The translations under genes were made by a program, and so were the position numbers. A DNA stretch of 51,375 bases from Chloroflexota bacterium (GTDB lineage: Bacteria; Chloroflexota; Anaerolineae; UBA4142; SHND01). The DNA lies in the NCBI GenBank assembly GCA_029778615.1, contig JAKOPZ010000051.1:1-51375 (forward strand), written 5' to 3'. This document shows, piece after piece, positions 41,451 through 48,657 of this stretch (the first letter of the stretch is position 1; each line of letters starts with the position of its first letter). The notes under the pieces were generated by a model. It saw nothing but the letters and a program-made list of their open reading frames with translations, did no database searches and was not told the DNA's origin.

Positions 41451-42119
41451 ATGGCTTTCATAACACTTGAACCGCGTGTCCTCTTAAAACAACGCGTGCG
41501 CGCGCCGCGTCTCGGTGCCCCGACGCGATTCCTTTTACACACGCTCGCGGTGTTTGCCGCAGTCCTCGGCGCCTTTTTCGCACACGAATTCGGACACGCG
41601 CTTGTCGCCCAACTCGTCGGCGCGCGCGTAGTGATGATTCATGTGTTGGGGTTTCAATGGTACCCGCGCGTCGAATGGATGCCGCAAATCGGCTTTGGGG
41701 GTTATGTGTATTGGTGGGCGCCCGTCAATCTTGCCATTCATCGCGTGATTATGATGTCCGGTTCGACGGCAACCTTGCTCTTGTCCTTGGCAGCCGCACT
41801 TGTCTTGAATGTCGTGCCCCTGCGCGGAGTGACGCGGACGGCGTGCATTGTGGTCGCCTTGTACTTTTTGGACAGTCTCATCAAAATCGCGCCCATTCTC
41901 GGTTGGATACCCACAGGTTGGAATAGTCGTTTTACGGCGACGTTTTCCGAAGCGTACTTTGCGGCGCGCGCGTTAGGGGTCAGTCACGAATTATATGTCG
42001 GCACAATTTTAATCGTCTCGCTTGCCGCCCTGCTTCTCATCACACGCGCGCAGCGTCGCACCGCGCGCGCGGCTCCCGCGTTACCATTCAACCCCGTTTC
42101 GCCAGAGACCGAGCTGTGA
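41451..42119 (+). CDS. M50-like membrane metalloprotease, copy 1
   Basis: 222 residues, about five to six helices. HEFGH (45-49) lies in the second half of the first helix, as in site-2 proteases. YFLDSLIKIAPILGW holds a conserved Asp that could be the third zinc ligand. The protein has neither a PDZ domain nor the N-P-x-P-P-D-G signature, so it is a shortened or divergent form, perhaps related to B-factor-type M50 paralogs. The next gene encodes a paralog and overlaps it (GTGA). Confidence 0.72.
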   Translation: MAFITLEPRVLLKQRVRAPRLGAPTRFLLHTLAVFAAVLGAFFAHEFGHALVAQLVGARVVMIHVLGFQWYPRVEWMPQIGFGGYVYWWAPVNLAIHRVIMMSGSTATLLLSLAAALVLNVVPLRGVTRTACIVVALYFLDSLIKIAPILGWIPTGWNSRFTATFSEAYFAARALGVSHELYVGTILIVSLAALLLITRAQRRTARAAPALPFNPVSPETEL

Positions 42120-42718
42120 AAACAATTTGTGTTCCCTTGCTCACCAAACCCAATTTTGGATTTCGCGTTCATTGGCTCGTGCACGGCATGACGGTTTCGG
42201 TCTGCGTCGTCGCGAGTTTCTTTGCGCACGAAGCCAGTCATGCCCTCGCCGCGCTCGCGTTAGGCGGACGAATCTTGTCCATGAATGTTCTGGGCATTCA
42301 ATGGATTCCCTCGATTCAACTCGCGACCGATTTTGGTTTTGGCGGCTACACCACCTGGCTCATTCCCTTTAATGCCGTTTCGACGCGCTTGATTGTCGCC
42401 GCAGGTTCGACGGGCACACTTGCGATTGCGCTGCTCGCGGCAGTTTCGCTAAATCTTTTTCGCGCGCGCGGCATCACGCGCACCGCCCTGATCGCCTTGT
42501 CGTTTTATTTTGCCGATAGTATCATTCACCTCATTCCCGTTTTGGGCACAACCTCGAACGCCGCGCCGCCTTGGGTCCGCAGCTTTGCGGAAGCGCACTA
42601 TGCGCTCTTGGACTTGGGCGTCAAAAGCCAAGTCTATTTCATCTTTGTTTTTGCGAGTACGCTCATTATTCTCGCGCTGCTCATCCGCAGTCTCTACCAC
42701 TCGCGTGAATTGCCATGA
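42116..42718 (+). CDS. M50-like membrane metalloprotease, copy 2
   Basis: 200 residues, starting at GTG 42116 within the stop of copy 1. HEASH (38-42) matches HEFGH of copy 1, and [14 protein letters not shown] matches its Asp-containing segment; [14 protein letters not shown] matches IGFGGYVYWWAPVN. The two copies share the whole plan but are diverged, pointing to an old tandem duplication and perhaps a heterodimer. Its stop overlaps the carboxylase ATG, so all three genes form one operon. Confidence 0.72.
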   Translation: MKTICVPLLTKPNFGFRVHWLVHGMTVSVCVVASFFAHEASHALAALALGGRILSMNVLGIQWIPSIQLATDFGFGGYTTWLIPFNAVSTRLIVAAGSTGTLAIALLAAVSLNLFRARGITRTALIALSFYFADSIIHLIPVLGTTSNAAPPWVRSFAEAHYALLDLGVKSQVYFIFVFASTLIILALLIRSLYHSRELP

Positions 42719-44346
42719 CCACTCTTCCTTCGCACATTTCTACACAGTCCCCCGAATTTCAAGCGAACGCGGAATTTCACCGCGCGCTCGCGCAAGAACT
42801 GCGCGCGCGCCTCGACACCGCGCGTCAAGGGGGGGGTGAAAAATATCGCGCACGCCACGAAGCGCAGGGCAAACTGTTTGTGCGCGAACGCATTGACCGT
42901 TTGCTCGACGAAGGTTCGCCGTTTTTGGAATTGTCGCCGCTCGCCGCGTTCGACGTGTACGATGACGAAACGCCCGGCGCGGGAATTGTGACCGGCATCG
43001 GGCGCGTGAGCGGACAACAAGTCATGATTGTGGCGAACGACGCGACGGTCAAAGGCGGTTCGTATTATCCGCTCACGGTGAAAAAACATTTGCGCGCGCA
43101 AGAAATCGCGCAAGAAAATTTTTTGCCGTGCATTTATCTCGTGGATTCGGGCGGCGCGTTCTTGCCGTTGCAAGACCAGGTGTTTCCCGACGCCGACCAT
43201 TTCGGCAGAATTTTTTACAATCAAGCGCGCATGAGCGCGTTGGGCATTCCGCAAATCGCGGCGGTAATGGGTTCGTGCACCGCAGGCGGCGCGTACGTTC
43301 CCGCAATGAGCGATGAAGCCGTCATCGTGCGCGGCACCGGCACCATTTTTCTCGCGGGTCCGCCATTGGTGAAAGCCGCAACCGGTGAGGTGGTCACCGC
43401 CGATGAATTGGGCGGCGCGGATGTGCATACGCGCAAAAGCGGCGTCGCCGACCATTTTGCCGAAGACGATGAACACGCGCTGGATATTGTGCGCGACATC
43501 GTGGCGACATTGAATCGGCAAACACAATTGTCCGTGACGGTTGAACCGCCCGAAGAACCGTTGTACGACGCGCGCGAAATGTACGGAATTCTCCCGCGCA
43601 GTTTTCGTGAAGCGTATGATGTGCGTGAAATCATTGCGCGCGTGGTGGACGGGTCGCGTTTTCGTGAATTCAAAGCGCGTTACGGCACAACGCTCGTGTG
43701 CGGTTTCGCGCGGATACACGGCTATCCTGTCGGTATCATTGCCAACAACGGCGTGTTGTTTTCCGAAAGCGCGCTCAAGGGAACCCACTTTATCGAATTG
43801 TGTTCGCAGCGCGGGATTCCACTTTTATTTTTGCAAAACATCACGGGCTTTATGGTGGGCAAACAGTACGAAGCGGGCGGCATCGCCAAAGACGGCGCGA
43901 AATTGGTGAACGCGGTGAGCAACGCGTCGGTGCCAAAACTCACCATCATCATCGGCGGCTCGTTCGGCGCGGGCAATTACGGCATGGCGGGACGCGCGTA
44001 TCAACCGCGTTTTTTGTGGATGTATCCGAACGCGCGCATCAGCGTCATGGGCGGCGAACAAGCCGCGAATGTTTTGTTGACGATTAAACAAGAACAATTG
44101 GAGCGCGAAGGCAAGCCGCTGTTGAACGCGGACGAGCAGCAAGAATTCATGCGTCCCATTTTGGAAAAATACGAACACGAAGGCAGCCCGTACTATTCCA
44201 CCGCGCGCTTGTGGGACGACGGCGTGATTGACCCGGCGGAAACGCGCAATGTGGTGGCGCTGGCGTTGTCGGTGGTGTTGAATGCGCCGCGTGGCAGAGA
44301 CGTTCCAACGGAACGTCTCTACGGATTCGGCGTTTTCAGAATGTAG
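42715..44346 (+). CDS. Acyl-CoA carboxylase carboxyltransferase subunit (MCC beta-like)
   Basis: 543 residues. [49 protein letters not shown] and [15 protein letters not shown] match 3-methylcrotonyl-CoA carboxylase beta subunits; it transfers carboxyl from biotin to an acyl-CoA (leucine catabolism or a related acyl-CoA). The biotin carboxylase partner is absent from the window. The C-terminus is odd: family members end near NAP-x(5)-FGVFRM, but here [12 protein letters not shown] lies between NAP and FGVFRM, encoded by the 25-base palindrome at 44296-44320. The stop codon touches a second copy. Confidence 0.92.
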   Translation: MTTLPSHISTQSPEFQANAEFHRALAQELRARLDTARQGGGEKYRARHEAQGKLFVRERIDRLLDEGSPFLELSPLAAFDVYDDETPGAGIVTGIGRVSGQQVMIVANDATVKGGSYYPLTVKKHLRAQEIAQENFLPCIYLVDSGGAFLPLQDQVFPDADHFGRIFYNQARMSALGIPQIAAVMGSCTAGGAYVPAMSDEAVIVRGTGTIFLAGPPLVKAATGEVVTADELGGADVHTRKSGVADHFAEDDEHALDIVRDIVATLNRQTQLSVTVEPPEEPLYDAREMYGILPRSFREAYDVREIIARVVDGSRFREFKARYGTTLVCGFARIHGYPVGIIANNGVLFSESALKGTHFIELCSQRGIPLLFLQNITGFMVGKQYEAGGIAKDGAKLVNAVSNASVPKLTIIIGGSFGAGNYGMAGRAYQPRFLWMYPNARISVMGGEQAANVLLTIKQEQLEREGKPLLNADEQQEFMRPILEKYEHEGSPYYSTARLWDDGVIDPAETRNVVALALSVVLNAPRGRDVPTERLYGFGVFRM

Positions 44347-44369
44347 AGACGTTCCGGTGGAACGTCTCT
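44296..44369. repeat. Pair of REP palindromes, one inside the carboxylase gene
   Basis: Copy 1 (44296-44320) is AGAGACGTTCC-AAC-GGAACGTCTCT, a perfect dyad translated in frame. Copy 2 (44345-44369) has a GGT loop and overlaps the TAG stop (44344-44346). Their centres are 49 bases apart, a BIME-like arrangement upstream of the transposase. Confidence 0.8.
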
Positions 44370-44445
44370 CTATGCGCGACAATAACCATTTTCGCACTGA
44401 TGCAAAAAACATTTTCGTCAAACCATTCTTTATTTCATACGTACG

Positions 44446-44650
44446 CGTTTGCGCCAGACCACGAGACGTTCCAACGGAACGCATGATTTGACCGATTGCG
44501 TGTTTGCGCCAGACCACGAGACGTTCCAACGGAACGCATGATTTGACCGATTGCGTGTTTGCGCCAGACCACGAGACGTTCCAACGGAACGCATGATTTG
44601 ACGGATGGCGCGTTTGCGCCAGACCACGAGACGTTCCAACGGAACGACTC
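44446..44650. repeat. 55-bp tandem REP array upstream of the transposase
   Basis: Units start at 44451, 44506, 44561 and 44616 (period 55; the last is partial). Each has the half-palindrome GAGACGTTCCAACGGAACG followed by a constant stretch (GCATGATTTGACCGATTGCG in the first two copies, two changes in the third). The whole unit is repeated, so no variable spacers exist. Between 44370 and 44445 no gene is seen. Confidence 0.85.
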
Positions 44651-44665
44651 TACGGGAGGTCATCC

Positions 44666-45193
44666 ATGTCCTTGTTCAAAAACAAATATCGGATTGAATC
44701 GGCACGGTTAAAGGGTTGGGATTATTCGGCGGCAGGATATTATTTTGTTACGATTTGTACGCGATGGCGGGTGTGTTGTTTGGGCGACATTCTCGATGCA
44801 GAAGCACACCTATCACCGATTGGGGAAATTGTCGCGGAAGAATGGTTGAAAACGCAAGAGGTGCGAAAAAATGTCCGGATGGATGAATGGATTGTGATGC
44901 CGAATCATGTGCATGGGATTATCGTGATTGAATATGCGATTCAAAATAAAAAAACGGATACCAATCCGTCGCGGCTGAAACCGAATACGATTGGTTCGAT
45001 GATTGGGCAAATCAAATCGAACGCGACGAAACGAATTCGCGCGGCGGGGTTTGCAGATTTTGATTGGCAAGAACGATTTTGGGATGAAATCATTTGGGAC
45101 GAACGCGGTTTGAACAACGTGCGCGAATACATCCGCAACAATCCTGCGAAATGGGAACAAGACCGCGACAACGCGCCGGGATTATGGATGTAA
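44666..45193 (+). CDS. REP-associated tyrosine transposase (RAYT)
   Basis: 175 residues of the IS200-like Y1 transposase superfamily. The metal-binding motif H81-V-H83 lies in MPNHVHGII, and the catalytic Tyr is Y155 in REYIRNNPAKW. KGWDYSAAGYYFVTICT is typical of the REP-associated branch. RAYTs cut single-stranded REP hairpins and are thought to spread REP sequences. GGGAGG precedes the ATG. It lies between two arrays of the hairpins it is likely to recognise, with no insertion-sequence ends of its own. All key residues are present, so it may be active. Confidence 0.93.
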   Translation: MSLFKNKYRIESARLKGWDYSAAGYYFVTICTRWRVCCLGDILDAEAHLSPIGEIVAEEWLKTQEVRKNVRMDEWIVMPNHVHGIIVIEYAIQNKKTDTNPSRLKPNTIGSMIGQIKSNATKRIRAAGFADFDWQERFWDEIIWDERGLNNVREYIRNNPAKWEQDRDNAPGLWM

Positions 45194-45200
45194 CCCCGTA

Positions 45201-45223
45201 GAGACGTTCCGTTGGAACGTCTC
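45201..45223. repeat. Single REP palindrome after the transposase gene
   Basis: GAGACGTTCC-GTT-GGAACGTCTC, eight bases after the transposase stop. It belongs to the same family as the upstream copies, with a changed loop. Positions 45224-45288 separate it from the downstream array and carry no gene. Confidence 0.75.
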
Positions 45224-45288
45224 CCAAGGCGCGGCCATTTAGATTTACGCGCGATGAAAAAAGACGTTTGTGCGCGCATCGCAAAATT

Positions 45289-45533
45289 AGAGACGTTTCA
45301 CCGAAACGCAAAATGCGACAGGTTGCGCACTGGCGTGAAACCCAGAGACGTTTCACCGAAACGCAAAATGCGACGGGTTGCGCACTGGCGTGAAACCCAG
45401 AGACGTTTCACCGAAACGCAAAATGCGACAGGTTGCGCACTGGCGTGAAACCCAGAGACGTTTCACCGAAACGCAAAATGCGACAGGTTGCGCACTGGCG
45501 TGAAACCCAGAGACGTTTCACCGAAACGTCTCT
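45289..45533. repeat. 55-bp tandem REP array downstream of the transposase
   Basis: Units start at 45289, 45344, 45399, 45454 and 45509 (period 55). Each begins AGAGACGTTTCACCGAAACG, then a constant tail (CAAAATGCGACAGGTTGCGC and on). The final unit ends in the complete palindrome AGAGACGTTTC-ACC-GAAACGTCTCT (45509-45533). Compared with the upstream array, GTTCC-AAC-GGAAC is replaced by GTTTC-ACC-GAAAC and the tail is unrelated, but the period is identical. Confidence 0.85.
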
Positions 45534-45542
45534 ACCAATCAA

Positions 45543-48500
45543 ATGAATCATCTTCCGACCGGCACCGTCACCTTTCTGTTTACCGACATTCAAGGCAGCA
45601 CCGACCTCGCGCAAAAATATCCCAACGCGCTGCCCACGCTGCTCGCGCGCCATCACGCGATTTTGCGCGGCGCGATTGAAGCGCGTCGCGGCGTCGTGTT
45701 TCGCATTGCGGGCGATTCCTTTTCCGCCGCGTTCGACACCGCGTCCGATGCCTTGAACGCCGCGCTCGACGCGCAACGAAAGTTGAACGCGGAAGATTGG
45801 CAGCCCGCGCCGATTCGCGTACGCATGGGCATCAACACCGGCGCGGCGGATGCCAAAGGGCTGGATAATTTGGGCAGCGCGTATGAGGGCTATTCAACCC
45901 TCGCGCGTGTCGCGCGCGTCATGGCGCTCGCGCATGGCGGACAAATTTTGCTTGCCAATTCCACAGGCGAACTCGTGCGCGATGCGCTGCCTGCCAACGT
46001 TACGCTGCGCGATATGGGCGAACATCAACTCAAAGGACTGATTCAACGCGAACGGCTCTGGCAAGTCGTTGCATCCGACCTGCCCCAAGATTTTCCACCC
46101 CTGCCCACATCTCAAGTCGCGCGGAGCAATCTTCCCGTGCGGCTCAATCGTTTAATTGGACGCGCGGGCGAACTCCAAGAAATCAAATCACGTCTCGACG
46201 AAACGCGTCTGCTCACGCTTCTCGGTCCCGGCGGCACGGGCAAAACGAGTTTGGCATTGCAGGCAGCCGCAGAACTGCGCGGCGAGTTTGAGGATGCGGT
46301 ATATTTCGTTGACCTTGCCGCGAGCCGCGACACGGATGCGGTGCTGACAGCCATTGCCCACGTGCTCGGCGTGCGCGCGCCAAGTGATACGTCGCTTTTG
46401 GATGCCATCAAGAATCACATCAAAGACAGCAAAATGCTGCTGCTCCTGGATAACTTTGAACAAGTGACCATCGCGGCAGCGACAGTTGCCGAGTTGGTAC
46501 GCGGCTGTTCCGGGTTGAGAGCGTTGGTGACCAGCCGCGAGGCGCTGCATGTGCGCGGCGAAGTGGTTTTGCCCATTCCGCCGCTGGCGGTGCCTGCGCC
46601 CGAACTGCGAAAACAATCCTTTGAAGCCATCGCGCAAGCAGACGCAGTGCAATTGTTTGTGGAACGCGCGCAAGCGGTAAAACCCGATTTTCAATTGACC
46701 GCCGAAAACGCGCACGCGGTGGCAGAAATTTGCGTGCGTCTCGACGGTTTGCCGCTTGCGATTGAATTGGCAACGGCGCGCTTGAATGTTTTTTCCCCGC
46801 ACGCATTGGCAGAGCGTCTGAGCCATCACCTGAACGGCTCGCGCAATCGCCTGAAACTTTTGCGCGGCGGCGCGCGCGATTTGCCCGCGCGGCAGCAAAC
46901 CTTGAGCGACACTATCGAGTGGAGCTACGAGATGCTCGATGCGGACGAACAAAAATTGTTTGCGCTGCTCGCGGTCTTTTCGGGCGCGACGTTTGAAGCC
47001 GTCGAAGCCGTTGTAAATCAAATCGAACTCATGAATGCGGTGGATGTATTTGACGGGGTGGGTTCGCTGGTCAACAAAAGTTTGCTGCGCCAAATCGAAA
47101 CACACGCGGGCGAGACGCGTCTGCAAATGTTGGAGACAATTCGCGAATTTGCCGCCGCGCGTTTGGACGAACATGCCGCATTGCGCGCCGACGCGCGGCG
47201 CGCGCACGCGCGTTATTTTGCCGATTACACCAAGAGCGAATGGGCAAATCTGACGGGCGAAGGACGCGATGCCGCGTTACAACGCTTGACCGCCGACCTC
47301 GAAAATATCAAAGCGGCGTGGCAGTATTGGGCGGCAGAAGGCGATTTGGAACAACTCCGCAAACTCACCGATAGTTTGTGGTACTTGTACGACGCGCGCG
47401 GCTGGTATCACACCTCGATTGAACTCATTAACGACCTGCTCAAAATTCTTGCCACCACCGTTTCGACGCCCGAACGCGCGCGCGAAGAAATTTTATTGCA
47501 GACAAGTTTGGCGCGCGCGATTCAATCCATCAAAGGATATACCATCGAAGTGGAACAAGCGTATCAGCGCGCGCTGGAATTGTGTGACCGCGCCGGGGAG
47601 ATTCCCGAATTGTTTCCGGTGCTGCGCGGACTCGCGTCCTTTTATGTTTTGCGAATGGAAGAAGAGAAAAGCGTCGCGATGGCAGAGCGCATCATTCGTT
47701 TGGCGGAACGACTGGATGACCGGGACATGCTCGTGGAAGGACAGATGGTTTTGGGTTACAGTCTCGGCTCGCTGGATAACTTGACAGCGGGACTGGAACA
47801 TTTGGAAAAGGCGATTGCGTTGTATGACCTCAAGCGGCAGCGCGCGCGGCGGCTCGGGCTCGGCGCGAACGAAGGTGTGATTGCGTTGAATGCGGCGGCG
47901 ATGTATGCGTGGATTCTCGGCTTTCCCGAACGCGCGCGCAAGCGTTCCGGCGAATCGGTCGGACTCGCGCGCAAACTCGACCATCCGTTTAGCGTGTGTT
48001 ATGCGGTTTTTCATTACAGTCTGTTGAATTTTTGGCTGGGCTATCCGCAGGTCGCGTTGGACCAAACGCGCGCGTTAGCGGAAATTGCGGCGGCGCACGA
48101 ATTTCAAATCTGGAGCGCGGTCGGCGCGTGTGTGCATGGTGCGGCATTGACGCAACTCGGTTCCGGCGACATCGGCATACCGATGATTGAGGACGGCATC
48201 ACTGCCTATGGCAATCTCAAGACGCCGCCCGTTTTCTTGCCCATGCTGCGCGGGCTGCAAGCCGAAGCGTATCGAGTAGCGGGGCGTCCGGAAGATGGCT
48301 TGAAATGTGTCGGTGAAGCAATTCAATTGGGAACAAAATCTTCCGGTAAAGCATTCGCGCCCGAATTTCTCGGCATCGCGGGCGAACTCTATGCTGCGGT
48401 GGGAAATTTCACGCTCGCCCACGAGTTGCTGCAGCAAGCCATTCAAATCGCGCAAGAGGTCCAAACGCCCATGTTCGAACTGCGCGCGGCAATGAAATTG

Positions 48501-48638
48501 AGTCGCGTGTGGCAGCAGCAAAGCAACATCGAAAACGCGCGCGCGGTTTTGCAAAGCGCGTACGCGAAACTGACCGAAGGATTTGAGATGCCTGACCTGA
48601 TTCAAGCGCGCGCATTGCTGCAAGAATTGGGTAAATAG
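45543..48638 (+). CDS. Class III cyclase-like - STAND ATPase - TPR protein
   Basis: 1031 residues. Residues 1-180 are a class III nucleotide-cyclase homology domain: TFLFTDIQGST (metal D15) and FRIAGDSFSAAF (metal D58). The base-selective Lys is Arg (R54), and the loop normally reading N-R-A-A-R is Y-S-T-L-A-R-V-A-R, without the transition-state Asn, so cyclase activity is doubtful. A STAND/NB-ARC ATPase follows: GPGGTGKT (228-235), LLLLDNFEQ, GLPLAIELATARL and the winged-helix stretch TIEWSYEMLDADEQ. About 590-1031 are TPR-like helices. The REP array ends nine bases before the ATG; there is no Shine-Dalgarno sequence. Confidence 0.9.
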   Translation: MNHLPTGTVTFLFTDIQGSTDLAQKYPNALPTLLARHHAILRGAIEARRGVVFRIAGDSFSAAFDTASDALNAALDAQRKLNAEDWQPAPIRVRMGINTGAADAKGLDNLGSAYEGYSTLARVARVMALAHGGQILLANSTGELVRDALPANVTLRDMGEHQLKGLIQRERLWQVVASDLPQDFPPLPTSQVARSNLPVRLNRLIGRAGELQEIKSRLDETRLLTLLGPGGTGKTSLALQAAAELRGEFEDAVYFVDLAASRDTDAVLTAIAHVLGVRAPSDTSLLDAIKNHIKDSKMLLLLDNFEQVTIAAATVAELVRGCSGLRALVTSREALHVRGEVVLPIPPLAVPAPELRKQSFEAIAQADAVQLFVERAQAVKPDFQLTAENAHAVAEICVRLDGLPLAIELATARLNVFSPHALAERLSHHLNGSRNRLKLLRGGARDLPARQQTLSDTIEWSYEMLDADEQKLFALLAVFSGATFEAVEAVVNQIELMNAVDVFDGVGSLVNKSLLRQIETHAGETRLQMLETIREFAAARLDEHAALRADARRAHARYFADYTKSEWANLTGEGRDAALQRLTADLENIKAAWQYWAAEGDLEQLRKLTDSLWYLYDARGWYHTSIELINDLLKILATTVSTPERAREEILLQTSLARAIQSIKGYTIEVEQAYQRALELCDRAGEIPELFPVLRGLASFYVLRMEEEKSVAMAERIIRLAERLDDRDMLVEGQMVLGYSLGSLDNLTAGLEHLEKAIALYDLKRQRARRLGLGANEGVIALNAAAMYAWILGFPERARKRSGESVGLARKLDHPFSVCYAVFHYSLLNFWLGYPQVALDQTRALAEIAAAHEFQIWSAVGACVHGAALTQLGSGDIGIPMIEDGITAYGNLKTPPVFLPMLRGLQAEAYRVAGRPEDGLKCVGEAIQLGTKSSGKAFAPEFLGIAGELYAAVGNFTLAHELLQQAIQIAQEVQTPMFELRAAMKLSRVWQQQSNIENARAVLQSAYAKLTEGFEMPDLIQARALLQELGK

Positions 48639-48657
48639 AGATTCTGCTTTATGTAGC

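Noticed and set aside
42694-43788. 364-codon minus-strand frame inside the carboxylase gene
   Set aside because: Antisense to the highly conserved carboxyltransferase domain; composition typical of a shadow frame.
44446-45533. CRISPR-like arrays of regular period
   Set aside because: The whole 55-bp unit is repeated with no variable spacer, no cas gene is present, and the units contain REP half-palindromes next to a RAYT gene.
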